From positions 1,727,001-1,791,000 of the forward strand of contig NC_010337.2 of the NCBI RefSeq assembly GCF_000019165.1: 64,000 bases of DNA, in the 5' to 3' direction. The notes beneath the pieces are model-generated. The model made no database searches. It had not been told where the DNA came from and saw nothing but the letters and a program-made list of their open reading frames with translations. Shown here piece after piece: positions 1 through 7,610 of the stretch (position 1 is its first letter; each line of letters starts with the position of its first letter). This stretch comes from Heliomicrobium modesticaldum Ice1 (lineage in GTDB: Bacteria; Bacillota; Desulfitobacteriia; Heliobacteriales; Heliobacteriaceae). A program made the translations under genes and the position numbers.

Positions 1-1
1 C

Positions 2-298
2 ATCCGGCGTTTGCCGGTCATCGATGACAAGGAACGCCTCGTCGGCATCGTCGCTTTTCATGACATCGACAAAGCCATGCGTTCCCCCGGCGTGATCCCT
101 TTGACGCCGGTGGAATGGGTGATGACCAAAAACCCTGTCTATGTGGAGGCCACGATGCCCCTGGCCGACAGCGTCCGCATGATGCGGCGCTACAAGGTCA
201 GTTGCCTGCCTGTCGTCGCCGGGGAGAAGGTGGTCGGCATCCTCTCCGTCAGCGACATCCTCCAGCTGTGCGCCGACCTGCTTGAAGCCGGCCAGTAA
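2..298 (+). CDS. CBS-domain protein (5' end outside window)
   Basis: The reading frame is open from the first bases of the window, so the gene begins upstream and only the last 98 codons are visible. They hold the end of one CBS motif (RRLPVIDDKERLVGIVAF) and a second complete one (MTKNPVYVEATMPLADSVRMM, then a CLPVV...GILSVSDIL core). CBS pairs usually bind adenine nucleotides and regulate an attached or partner protein. Nothing visible says what this one regulates; the visible part is pure CBS to the C-terminus. A strong terminator follows 16 bases after the stop, so this is the end of its transcript. Confidence 0.8.
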   Translation: MRRLPVIDDKERLVGIVAFHDIDKAMRSPGVIPLTPVEWVMTKNPVYVEATMPLADSVRMMRRYKVSCLPVVAGEKVVGILSVSDILQLCADLLEAGQ

Positions 299-313
299 CA
301 GATAACGGACACA

Positions 314-336
314 CCCTGCCGCGGGCAGGGTTTTTT
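314..336 (+). terminator. intrinsic terminator after CBS gene
   Basis: Perfect 7-bp stem CCCTGCC/GGCAGGG with a 3-base loop, followed directly by six T residues. Confidence 0.9.
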
Positions 337-407
337 GGTTTCGCCTCCGCAGAGAACCCCCTGATTCGCGGCGGCGCAGCTGCACCTAGTGGAGAAGGGA
401 TGATAAG

Positions 408-1202
408 ATGCTGATCGTGGGGGAAAAGATCAACACAGCGCGCCCCGGTATCGAAGGCGCCGTCATATCGAGAAAGGCGACCTTCATTCAGGATCTGGCG
501 CTGCGGCAGAAGCTCTGCGGCGCTGATGTGCTCGATCTGAACTGCACCACCCTGCGCCATCGCGAGCCTGACGCCTTGCGATGGCTCGTCGAGACGGTGC
601 AAACGGTCGTCAACGAGCCTGTCTGCCTGGACAGCCCTAACCCGCTCGCCCTGGAAGCCGCCTTGCAGGTTCACAAAGGGAGAGCCATCATCAACGCCAT
701 ATCGGCGGAAGAGAGCCGTTACCAGATGCTGATCCCGCTCGTCAAAGCTTACGACTGCAAGGTGGTGGCCCTCTGTTTCGATGACACGGGCGTGCCGAAC
801 ACGGTGGAGGAGGAACTGCAGATCGCCCGTTCTCTCGTGGAACGACTCGTCGGCGATGGTGTCGATTTTGAGGACATCTATGTCGACCCATTCATCCGGT
901 CCATCGGGCAGGACGAACACTGGGGCAACTTTGGTCTCGAGATCATCCGCCGCATCCGCGAGGAGTTTCCGAAGGTACACATCCTCTGCGGCATCTCCAA
1001 CATCTCCTACGGCATGCCGGCGCGGTCGCTCCTCAACCGCACCTTCCTGACGCTGGCCATCTACGCCGGCCTGGACGGCGCGATCCTCGATCCGGAGAAC
1101 AAGGGGCTGATGGCCTCCCTGCGCAGCACGGAAACGCTTCTGCAAAAGGACCCCGGTTTCCGGCGCTACCTGATGGCTTTCCGGGAAGGGCTGTTGACGT
1201 GA
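408..1202 (+). CDS. methyltetrahydrofolate:corrinoid methyltransferase-like protein (AcsE/MeTr family)
   Basis: 264 aa, the usual length of the pterin-binding TIM-barrel MeTr family. The N-terminus MLIVGEKIN, the ADVLDLNC strand, the CLDSPNP segment, AIINAISAE and the DLYxDP-like EDIYVDPFI follow the order seen in AcsE, which moves the N5-methyl of methyl-THF to a corrinoid protein in the Wood-Ljungdahl pathway. Family assignment is firm. The acceptor is not known here, because no corrinoid protein, acsCD or acsB lies in the window. ATG is preceded by GGAGAAGGG about 10 bases upstream. The gene stands alone between a terminator and a short repeat. Other MeTr relatives demethylate glycine betaine or quaternary amines, so substrate is open. 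Confidence 0.8.
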   Translation: MLIVGEKINTARPGIEGAVISRKATFIQDLALRQKLCGADVLDLNCTTLRHREPDALRWLVETVQTVVNEPVCLDSPNPLALEAALQVHKGRAIINAISAEESRYQMLIPLVKAYDCKVVALCFDDTGVPNTVEEELQIARSLVERLVGDGVDFEDIYVDPFIRSIGQDEHWGNFGLEIIRRIREEFPKVHILCGISNISYGMPARSLLNRTFLTLAIYAGLDGAILDPENKGLMASLRSTETLLQKDPGFRRYLMAFREGLLT

Positions 1203-1223
1203 CCGCTTGCAAGAGCAGGAGGC

Positions 1224-1298
1224 AGCCTATGCTCAGAATAAAGCCTGAGATAGCCTATGATCAGAATAAGGCCTGAAAAAGGGGTAAAGCCTGAAAAA
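1224..1298 (+). repeat. short degenerate tandem repeat
   Basis: Two near-identical 25-base copies (AGCCTATGCTCAGAATAAAG...CCTGA, at 1224-1248 and 1252-1276) and a shorter third remnant ending in AAAGCCTGAAAAA. They fill the gap between the MeTr-like gene and the next methyltransferase. No function is apparent. Confidence 0.6.
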
Positions 1299-1331
1299 AG
1301 AGCGTAAAATGCCGGCAAAGAGGGTGATTTG

Positions 1332-1910
1332 ATGGGCCATGTCTTTGATAGCAGCGCTTTCGCCAAACTGGATAACCCGCGCCGGCGGGAACTGCTGCCG
1401 CCGGAGTCGATCTTGGAAGGCTTGGGTGTTACGGCGGGGTCACGCCTCGCCGACTTCGGCTGCGGAACAGGCTATCTGGCCCTTCCCGCCGCCACAGTCG
1501 TTGGGACGGAAGGTCATGTTTTTGCCATGGACCTGCAGGAGCGGATGCTGGTGGAGGCGCGCCGCCGCAGCGAGGCCGCCGGCCTTTGCAACATCGCCTG
1601 GATCCTCAACCCGGAGGGGCATATCCCGCTTCCCGGCGCTTTTGTGGATCGGTTGGCCATGGTCGCTGTGTTTCACGAGATCAGGCAACGGGAAGAAGTC
1701 CTGGCGGAAGCCTGCCGCGTCCTGCAGCCCCGAGGTCGCATCGGGATCGTCGACTGGACGCCCGGTTTTACCGAGATGGGGCCGCAAGAGGATCACCGCG
1801 TTCCCGCTGAGACGGCGGCGGGGCTGTTGGAAGCTGCCGGTTTTTCGCACATCTCCATCGGGGCAGTCAGCGCCGGCTTTTACATCGTCACGGGGGAAAA
1901 ACCGGCCTGA
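1332..1910 (+). CDS. class I SAM-dependent methyltransferase
   Basis: 192 aa if started at ATG 1332, which has GAGGGTG 7 bases upstream; a TTG one codon earlier is the alternative. The Rossmann SAM-binding motif I is clear (LADFGCGTGYLALPAA), with the acidic end of strand 2 (VFAMDLQERML), motif post-I and a CRVLQPRGRIGIVDW strand typical of UbiE/Methyltransf_11 proteins. The substrate cannot be read from the sequence. The next gene begins 70 bases downstream behind its own promoter-like sequence, so they need not be co-transcribed. Confidence 0.8.
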   Translation: MGHVFDSSAFAKLDNPRRRELLPPESILEGLGVTAGSRLADFGCGTGYLALPAATVVGTEGHVFAMDLQERMLVEARRRSEAAGLCNIAWILNPEGHIPLPGAFVDRLAMVAVFHEIRQREEVLAEACRVLQPRGRIGIVDWTPGFTEMGPQEDHRVPAETAAGLLEAAGFSHISIGAVSAGFYIVTGEKPA

Positions 1911-1913
1911 CTG

Positions 1914-1941
1914 TTGCGTCGATAGGGGTATGGGGTATAAT
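1914..1941 (+). promoter_or_regulatory. candidate sigma-A promoter
   Basis: TTGCGT (1914-1919), 16-base spacer, perfect TATAAT (1936-1941), 38 bases upstream of the small gene at 1980. Confidence 0.5.
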
Positions 1942-1979
1942 GGTGATAAAGCCATGAGGGAGCACAGGAGGGGAAAAGG

Positions 1980-2282
1980 TTGCAATGGGTGATTGACGAG
2001 GATATCCGCCCAACACTGGCCGAGCGGGGCGACGTCTTTACGGTGGAACTGACGCGGATCTGCGCATCAGGGGGATGTTCCTGCGTGGACATCTACTACC
2101 CTGTGCTCCGGCCCGGTTTGCCGGACCAGCCGGAGTATTACCTGACAGGACAGGCGGAGGGGTTTACGATTCATTACCCCCGTGTCCTCCAGTTGATCGA
2201 CGCCGATCAGCCTGCCCAGGTCAAAAAGGCAGGCCGCTGGTCTAACGGCGAGTTTGATGTGGAAAACGTGCGGGTCTTGTAG
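1980..2282 (+). CDS. small uncharacterised cysteine-containing protein
   Basis: 100 aa, TTG start with a strong AGGAGGGG 6-7 bases upstream. I do not recognise it with certainty. It has three Cys near residue 30 (CASGGCSC) followed by VDIYYP and a mixed alpha/beta pattern. It vaguely resembles small HesB/IscA-like or CC/Se-motif proteins of anaerobes; that is a guess from the Cys arrangement only. tsaD starts 13 bases after its stop, so the two are probably one transcript. Confidence 0.6.
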   Translation: MQWVIDEDIRPTLAERGDVFTVELTRICASGGCSCVDIYYPVLRPGLPDQPEYYLTGQAEGFTIHYPRVLQLIDADQPAQVKKAGRWSNGEFDVENVRVL

Positions 2283-2295
2283 AGGAGTAGTCGAG

Positions 2296-3345
2296 TTGTC
2301 GATATTTTCACTGCGCGGACCGGCCCATGCGGCCGGTCGTTTCATCTTGGGGCTGGAGACGAGTTGTGACGAGACATCGGCGGCGGTGCTTCAGGACGGT
2401 CGCGTCATCCTGTCCAATGTCATCTCCTCTCAGGTGCCGACACACCAGCGCTTTGGCGGTGTCGTCCCTGAGATCGCCTCACGGAAGCACATGGAGAACA
2501 TCACCGTCGTTGTTGATGAAGCCTTGCGGGAAGCCGGGGTCACCTGGAATGACTTGACAGCTGTCGCCGTTACTGCCGGGCCGGGCCTGGTCGGGGCGCT
2601 GCTCGTCGGTGTCGCCTATGCCAAAGGCGTCGCCCTGGCTCGGAGCCTGCCTCTGGTGGGTGTCCATCACATCGAGGGGCATATTTACGCCAACTTTCTG
2701 TCAGAACCGAACTTACCTTTTCCCCTGCTCTGCCTTGTTGTTTCGGGGGGACACACCCATCTCGTCGAACTGTCCGGCCACGGCCAGCTCCGCATCTTAG
2801 GCGCCACCCGTGATGACGCGGCCGGCGAAGCTTATGACAAGGTGGCCCGGGCCTTGGGGCTCGGTTACCCCGGCGGTCCGCTCGTGGAGAAGCTGGCCCG
2901 TGAGGGTGAAGCCGGCGCCTATCCGCTTCCCCGCGCCTTGCAGCAGGAAGACGGCTATGACTTCAGTTTCAGCGGCCTCAAGTCGGCTGTCCTCAACCTG
3001 CTCAACCGCGCCAAGCAAAAAGGCGAGACGATCAACAGGGAGAATCTGGCGGCCTCCTTCCAGGAGGCTGTCGTCGACGTGCTGGTCGAAAAAACGCGAC
3101 GGGCCGCCCGAGAAAGGGACGCATCGACGGTCCTGCTCGCCGGGGGCGTGGCAGCAAACGGATATTTGCGCTTGCGCCTTGCAAAGGCCCTGGCGGCAGA
3201 GGGACGACGGCTCGTCGTGCCGCCGGCCATCCTCTGCACCGACAACGCCGCCATGATCGCCTGCGCCGGCTACCACCGGCTGATGGCCGGGGAGACGGCG
3301 GCGGCTGACTTAAATGCCCTAGCCGATTGGCCGTTGGGAACGTGA
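2296..3345 (+). CDS. tsaD: tRNA N6-adenosine threonylcarbamoyltransferase TsaD
   Basis: TsaD transfers threonylcarbamoyl from the AMP adduct to A37 of ANN-decoding tRNAs, working with TsaB and TsaE. Hallmarks are visible in order: ILGLETSCDETSAAV, the metal-binding HHIEGHIYAN, VSGGHTHLV, the nucleotide-site stretch DDAAGEAYDKVARALGLGYP, DFSFSGLKSAV and the C-terminal CTDNAAMIA. The frame opens at an ATG at 2254 inside the preceding gene. The TTG at 2296, with GAGGAG 8-10 bases upstream, fits the family length (349 aa) better and is chosen. A short non-conserved N-terminal extension (SLRGPAHAAGR) precedes the core. Function is certain; start is likely. Confidence 0.95.
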   Translation: MSIFSLRGPAHAAGRFILGLETSCDETSAAVLQDGRVILSNVISSQVPTHQRFGGVVPEIASRKHMENITVVVDEALREAGVTWNDLTAVAVTAGPGLVGALLVGVAYAKGVALARSLPLVGVHHIEGHIYANFLSEPNLPFPLLCLVVSGGHTHLVELSGHGQLRILGATRDDAAGEAYDKVARALGLGYPGGPLVEKLAREGEAGAYPLPRALQQEDGYDFSFSGLKSAVLNLLNRAKQKGETINRENLAASFQEAVVDVLVEKTRRAARERDASTVLLAGGVAANGYLRLRLAKALAAEGRRLVVPPAILCTDNAAMIACAGYHRLMAGETAAADLNALADWPLGT

Positions 3346-3421
3346 CGGGCGCGCAAGCAAAGGCGGGCTGGAAGCTCGGGACGATTAGGGCTTTACCTTG
3401 ACCGGAAAGGATGCGATCGAG

Positions 3422-4066
3422 ATGGAAAACCTCCGCCACCAGATACTGCATTATGGCCGGCTGATGATCGAGCGCGGTCTCGTCTCCGGAACAGGCGGGA
3501 ATATCAGTTGCCGTTTGCCGGAGGGGGACCAGATGCTGGTCACACCCAGCCAGATGGCCTACGATCAGTTGACACCAGAGGATCTGGTCATTGTGGACAT
3601 CCTCAGCGGGGACGTGCTGGAAGGCGCGCGACGCCCGTCCATTGAACAGGGACTGCACCGCGCGATCTACCGAGCCCGTCCCGATGTCAAGGCGATCATC
3701 CATACCCACTCCAGACATGCTACTGCAGTCGCATCCACGCGTAAGGACATCCCGCCTTTTCTGGATAACATGGTCGTCAACTTCGGCGGCGGCGTCAGAA
3801 CGGCGGCGCATGCCCCCATCGGCACGCCTGAGCTGGCCGAATATACGGTGCGCGCCCTGGGCGATGCGCCGGTCGCCTTGTTGGCCAACCATGGGGGGGT
3901 CGCCGTTGGGAAGGATCTGGCTCAGGCCTTCTCCCTCGCAGAGTTTTTGGAGGAGTGCGCCATGGTCTATCTTCTCTCCTTCCTGGCCGGCGGTCCCGTC
4001 ACGCTTGCGCCGGAGGTGGTCGAGCGGGAACGAGCCTGGCTGCAAGGGCGTTACGGCCAAAGGTAA
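3422..4066 (+). CDS. class II aldolase/adducin family protein
   Basis: 214 aa from ATG 3422, whose product (MENLRHQILHYGRLMIERGL) matches where family members begin; an in-frame TTG at 3398 is possible. The family cleaves sugar phosphates such as fuculose-1-phosphate, or dehydrates methylthioribulose-1-phosphate, using a Zn2+ held by three His. The zinc motif IHTHSRHA and the later His in LLANHGG are present, as is the phosphate-binding TGGNIS loop. Position near methionine genes hints at a 5-deoxypentose or methylthio-sugar role, but nothing decides it. A terminator follows, so it is probably monocistronic. Confidence 0.85.
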   Translation: MENLRHQILHYGRLMIERGLVSGTGGNISCRLPEGDQMLVTPSQMAYDQLTPEDLVIVDILSGDVLEGARRPSIEQGLHRAIYRARPDVKAIIHTHSRHATAVASTRKDIPPFLDNMVVNFGGGVRTAAHAPIGTPELAEYTVRALGDAPVALLANHGGVAVGKDLAQAFSLAEFLEECAMVYLLSFLAGGPVTLAPEVVERERAWLQGRYGQR

Positions 4067-4113
4067 GATTATGTCGAATAGGGTTCGCGAAGCCTGTCAT
4101 AAGTGAACGAAAA

Positions 4114-4143
4114 TTCCGGGAATACAGTCCCGGAACTTTTTTT
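4114..4143 (+). terminator. intrinsic terminator after aldolase gene
   Basis: TTCCGGG/CCCGGAA stem with an 8-base loop followed by seven T. Confidence 0.9.
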
Positions 4144-4168
4144 GTCAAGGGGCAAACACATCTTCGAT

Positions 4169-4354
4169 TTATCCCCATTGTGGATGAAAAAACTGTGGAT
4201 AATGGGGATAAGTCTGTTGATTACTTGTTTAACAGGGATTTTTCATGTGGAAATCTCAGACCGGAATAAAAAGGCGGAAATCTGTGGATACAGTGGATAA
4301 CCACCTAAAAACCTGATAGCATAGGCCTGCGTCTGGGGAAAACATTGTGGATAA
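4169..4354 (+). promoter_or_regulatory. cluster of DnaA-box-like sites
   Basis: Two perfect reverse-strand DnaA boxes, TGTGGATAA, at 4194-4202 and 4346-4354. Five one-mismatch versions lie at 4169-4177 (TTATCCCCA), 4179-4187, 4203-4211, 4283-4291 and 4292-4300. All seven fall within 186 bases of gene-free, fairly AT-rich DNA. dnaA and dnaN are not in the window, so this may be a secondary origin-like or DnaA-titrating site. No protein product is expected from this stretch. Confidence 0.7.
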
Positions 4355-4361
4355 GGCAAAC

Positions 4362-4451
4362 CGAGTGAATGAAATGATGGCTCGCGAGTGAATGAAATGA
4401 TAGCTCGCGAGTGAATGAAATGATAGCTCGCGAGTGAATGAAATGATGGCT
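4362..4451 (+). repeat. 23-bp iteron-like tandem repeat, four copies
   Basis: Direct repeat with unit CGCGAGTGAATGAAATGATR followed by GCT. Copies lie at 4362-4382 (first two bases missing), 4383-4405, 4406-4428 and 4429-4451. Each junction makes the palindrome CTCGCGAG. It sits immediately after the DnaA-box cluster. The rest of this intergenic region (4452-4591) shows no gene. Confidence 0.85.
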
Positions 4452-4591
4452 CTTTCTTTAATGGAACGATAACTTGCCCGAGGGAGGTTAAACAGCTCTC
4501 CTAAAATCGTAACAAAATGGATAGAATCGGAACTTTTTGTTCAGACTATTCGTCTAACTTCGTAAAGAGGATAGCACGGAGGTCTTTATCC

Positions 4592-4784
4592 ATGAATCCA
4601 TCGGTTTCTATTTCCAAAGCCAGTCTAATGCTCGGCGTTACCCCCCACTGAACTGAATGAAGAAATGGTGCAAGACTTAGTCTCCATCATCACGAGCTTT
4701 AGCGTCCGGATCTATGGCGCACGAGGCGGGCGAAAGATCAAACAAACCCTCGATCAATTGCAAAAAGAGGGTGTGCGGGAATGA
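4592..4784 (+). pseudogene. internally deleted IS607-type serine recombinase (tnpA remnant)
   Basis: A good ribosome site (GGAGGT at 4579-4584) precedes ATG 4592, which encodes MNPSVSISKASLMLGVTPH and then stops. This is the MerR-like helix-turn-helix start of IS607 TnpA. Shifted by one frame, from about 4650, the DNA encodes the typical C-terminus (ELNEEMVQDLVSIITSF, IYGARGG, KIKQTLDQL) and ends in a TGA overlapping the tnpB ATG by 4 bases. Everything between, including the catalytic serine domain (about 150 residues in full-length relatives), is gone. The identification rests on both ends and on position directly upstream of tnpB. Confidence 0.8.
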
Positions 4785-6232
4785 AAATCACCGCTCGCGG
4801 CGAGATTCCGGCCCTCTCCGATGAAGCAAAAATCGCCGTAGACGATTTGATGCGGATCTTTTCATCGGCCATTCGCTACAGCTTTCAACGGATGATCGAA
4901 GGCTTGATGAGCGTCGGCGACATCGAAAAGGATGTGGCTTCTCGCTACGGCCTCAACATCCGCCAAGCCAAGGACGCCGTGGAAGACGCCCGCCAAACAC
5001 TTATTTCCCAACGAAAACTTCTCCCCGAATACGTGAAGAATTATGCCAAAAAAGCCGAAGCCATCGAGAAAAAACTCAAGCATGTGAAGTCCGAAAAAAA
5101 ACGCAAGGCCCTTCTTTCCAAGCTCGATAAGCGCCAACGAAAACGCGACTACTATCAACAGTTTCTCACCTCGAATACCCTTCCTCCAGTCGTCTTTGGC
5201 GGCAAGAAAACCTTCCATCAGGTATGCGCCAAGACCGTTGCGAAGGAAGAGTGGCGGGACAAACGCTCCAACCGCGTCTACGCTCGCGGCGATAAAACCA
5301 AGAAGGGCAATCCGAACCTTCGCATCCTTTATCTCGACGAGAAGTTCTTCTTGGAGATCAGCACCCTCGCCAAGACCCCGTCCGGTCGTTCGGTGAAAGT
5401 CACCGTTCCCCTTTACATCGCTCAAAAGAAATCGAAAAAGACAGGCATGATCAACGGGCGCAACTACCGCCAGATGCTGATCGACTATCTCCACACGGGC
5501 GACGCCTACCAGGTTGAAATCCTTCGGCGAAAGGGCCGCTACTATGTGCATGTGACCTTTGACGAAGCGGCGGTTCGGGCCTACAAGGTCGAATACACCG
5601 GGCATGCGGGCCTCGTCGGCATCGATACGAACCCGGACGGTTTTGCCCTCACCCATATCGACCGCACCGGAAACTACCGCCATCACACCGCTATCGCCCG
5701 GCATGAACTGACCTATGCCCGATCCAATCGACGAGAAAATCTGATTGGCGAGATGGTCAAGGAAGTCATTCAATACGCGAAGGATCGCCAATGCGGCGTG
5801 GCCTTTGAGGACTTGAAGTTCGAACACGACCAAGATAGCCAGCGTAAATTCTCGCGCATCCGGCACAACTTCATCTATCGCCAAATGCTCACGATGCTAG
5901 AAAGGACCTGTATCCGAAACGGGATCGAGTATACGAAAGTGAAGCCCGCCTTTACGTCGAAGATCGGCTTGTACAAGTATACCCACCAGTATGGTCTGGA
6001 CGTTCACCACGGCGCGGCCTTGGTCATTGCCCGAAGGGCCTATGGGATGAAAGAAAAAGTCCCGAGGCTCTTGCGGGAAAAACTCCTTCCGACGAAAAGT
6101 CCGTCTACCGAATGGAAACGATGGGCCATGATCCATCAGCGGATCGAAAAGGAAGCGAAATTAAACACGAAAGGAAGTGTAACGCCTGAGTTTTGGCGGT
6201 CACAACGGAAAGAGATCCTCGGACTAACCTAG
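4781..6232 (+). CDS. tnpB: TnpB-family RNA-guided nuclease (IS607/IS605 accessory protein)
   Basis: 483 aa. TnpB proteins are RuvC-type nucleases guided by an omega-RNA made from the element's right end. Visible parts are a basic helical N-terminal half (residues 1-150), then RuvC I (LVGIDTNPDGFALTHID), RuvC II (GVAFEDLKFEHD) and a candidate third acidic site (YGLDVHHGAALVIARRAYG). The CxxC zinc-finger pairs of classical TnpB between motifs II and III are absent; this is typical of the subgroup carrying an FTSKIG-type segment instead. The start overlaps the end of the tnpA remnant (ATGA), the usual IS607 arrangement. The gene looks intact and could be active even though transposition in cis is not. 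Confidence 0.85.
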   Translation: MKITARGEIPALSDEAKIAVDDLMRIFSSAIRYSFQRMIEGLMSVGDIEKDVASRYGLNIRQAKDAVEDARQTLISQRKLLPEYVKNYAKKAEAIEKKLKHVKSEKKRKALLSKLDKRQRKRDYYQQFLTSNTLPPVVFGGKKTFHQVCAKTVAKEEWRDKRSNRVYARGDKTKKGNPNLRILYLDEKFFLEISTLAKTPSGRSVKVTVPLYIAQKKSKKTGMINGRNYRQMLIDYLHTGDAYQVEILRRKGRYYVHVTFDEAAVRAYKVEYTGHAGLVGIDTNPDGFALTHIDRTGNYRHHTAIARHELTYARSNRRENLIGEMVKEVIQYAKDRQCGVAFEDLKFEHDQDSQRKFSRIRHNFIYRQMLTMLERTCIRNGIEYTKVKPAFTSKIGLYKYTHQYGLDVHHGAALVIARRAYGMKEKVPRLLREKLLPTKSPSTEWKRWAMIHQRIEKEAKLNTKGSVTPEFWRSQRKEILGLT

Positions 6233-6256
6233 AACTTGTAGCGTAACGTACATAAT

Positions 6257-6447
6257 CGTCTTCGTACACGCGGTGAAAGGCGAAGACGAAGGTGTTTCTT
6301 TACGGATGGGGTAACACCCCTCATTGCGGCGGACTCGGATGCCACGGCATTCGAGGCGATAGCAATATCCCGTGATGTACAAGTGATGGCTTGTATCCGA
6401 GGGGATCGAATCCTGTGAGATCTCCCGCGCTGGGGTAGTCGCCAGCG
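6257..6447 (+). ncRNA. candidate omega-RNA scaffold of the TnpB element
   Basis: Directly 3' of tnpB lies a run of consecutive hairpins: CGTCTTCG/CGAAGACG (6257-6264 with 6281-6288), GGGGT/ACCCC (6308-6320), CTCGGATGC/GCATTCGAG (6334-6342 with 6347-6355, one G-T), TACAAG/CTTGTA (6378-6383 with 6390-6395) and CGCTGG/CCAGCG (6428-6433 with 6442-6447). Such a structured, non-coding 3' region is where omega-RNAs map in other TnpB elements. The guide would be the flank just past the right end. Confidence 0.6.
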
Positions 6448-6592
6448 TGTCAAAACCAAAGCAAAGTCAGTTTGTTACGGTTTTGGAAACCAGGATTTTT
6501 TCTTGGAATTGGCGAATGGAATCCGTTAACATTACATGTCAGTGATGGGATGGACTGCCGAATAAATCATGTTGCTTCCGCCAGAGACAGAC

Positions 6593-6634
6593 AGTCTCCT
6601 CAACATGGTGAGGTTGATCAACGACCGGGAGACT
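6593..6634 (+). other. stem-loop in the leader of the MBL gene
   Basis: AGTCT...AGACT outer stem (6593-6597/6630-6634) enclosing CCTCA/TGAGG, about 50 bases before the next ATG. No T-run follows and it matches no riboswitch I know. The gap from 6485 to 6681 shows nothing else. Confidence 0.3.
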
Positions 6635-6681
6635 TTATCCTCTCGCTGACGACAGCTTACTTTTGAAGGGAGCACAGAACC

Positions 6682-7398
6682 ATGTTGCACGTGACTTTTT
6701 TTGGTCATGCCAATTTTTTGCTCGACGACGGGCAGACGAAGGTGTTGATTGACCCCTTCTTCACAGGAAACCCTGTCTGCCCGATCAAGGCTGATGCGGT
6801 CAGCGCCGATTACATCCTGGTCAGCCACGGTCACGGCGACCACCTTGGCGACGCGATCGACATCGCCAAAGGCACCGGCGCCACGATCATCAGTTCCTTT
6901 GAGCTGGCCAGCTACTGTCAGCGCAAGGGTGTCAAAGCCCACGGCATGGCTATCGGCGGCAAACGAGATTTCCCTTTTGGCCGGGTGCGCTTGACGGCAG
7001 CCGTTCACGGCTCGGGGATTATAGAAGGCGACAATTATCTCGACGTGGGCAATCCCTGTGGCTTTCTGGTGAATATGGGTGGTAAATCTGTCTATCATGC
7101 CGGTGATACCGGTTTGACTCGAGATATGGAACTCATCAACATGTGCTTCCTGAAAGGGGGACGCCTCGACCTTGCCCTGCTGCCCATTGGCGACAACTTT
7201 GGCATGGGACCGGAAGACGCCCTCTACGCCACCAAGATGCTCCATCCGCGCATGATTGTGCCGATGCACTACAATACCTTCCCGGTCATCGAGCAAGATG
7301 TCGCGGCGTTCAAACGGGTAGTGACGGAACTGACCGATTCAGAATGCCATGTCCTGGCGCCGGGCGATACGTTGACCTTGAACGGCCACGGACGGTAA
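6682..7398 (+). CDS. UPF0173-type metal-dependent hydrolase (MBL fold)
   Basis: 238 aa, close to the family's typical length. The metallo-beta-lactamase metal motif is SHGHGDHLGDAI, with later ligands in YHAGDTGLTRDM and the C-terminal MIVPMHYNTFP. ATG 6682 is preceded by GAAGGGAG with a 9-base gap. Members of this family are predicted hydrolases; the substrate is not established. It stands alone between the transposable element and the methionine block. A hairpin (GTTCGC...GCGAAC with an inner TTGCGC/GCGCAA, roughly 7401-7436) follows the stop but lacks a T-run. Confidence 0.85.
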   Translation: MLHVTFFGHANFLLDDGQTKVLIDPFFTGNPVCPIKADAVSADYILVSHGHGDHLGDAIDIAKGTGATIISSFELASYCQRKGVKAHGMAIGGKRDFPFGRVRLTAAVHGSGIIEGDNYLDVGNPCGFLVNMGGKSVYHAGDTGLTRDMELINMCFLKGGRLDLALLPIGDNFGMGPEDALYATKMLHPRMIVPMHYNTFPVIEQDVAAFKRVVTELTDSECHVLAPGDTLTLNGHGR

Positions 7399-7538
7399 GG
7401 TTCGCCTCTGTTTGCGCGCCATAGGCGCAAGCGAACGCCAATGCCTCTTCCCTCGACCCTTTCGAAAATGTCAAAAACCAAAAGCCAGATCAAAGCCGTA
7501 AAGCTGGCGAAAAATCGAAGCGTGACAAGAGATAACTC

Positions 7539-7568
7539 TTGACGACTACTGCCAGTTGCGGGTAATGT
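7539..7568 (+). promoter_or_regulatory. candidate promoter for the SAM-riboswitch transcript
   Basis: TTGACG (7539-7544), 18-base spacer, TAATGT (7563-7568), about 40 bases upstream of the riboswitch. Confidence 0.45.
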
Positions 7569-7610
7569 TTAGTCAATCCGGTTTGTGCTGGAAAAAGTTG
7601 AATAAGACGC

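Larger units (their letters stand above)
4503..6484 (+). mobile_element. TnpB-bearing IS607-like element, probably non-autonomous
   Basis: Contains a deleted IS607-type tnpA and an intact tnpB. A near-perfect 14-base inverted repeat brackets the pair: AAAATCGTAACAAA at 4503-4516 and TTTGTTACGGTTTT at 6471-6484 (13/14 complementary). IS607 elements are not known for terminal inverted repeats, so these boundaries are tentative. The true right end should be just 3' of the structured RNA region. Confidence 0.55.

Noticed and set aside
249-1145. 298-aa minus-strand frame opposite the MeTr-like gene
   Set aside because: It mirrors a clear family protein on the plus strand and has shadow-type composition without motifs.
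4361-4451. CRISPR array
   Set aside because: The 23-bp units are contiguous with no spacers, and there are no cas genes.
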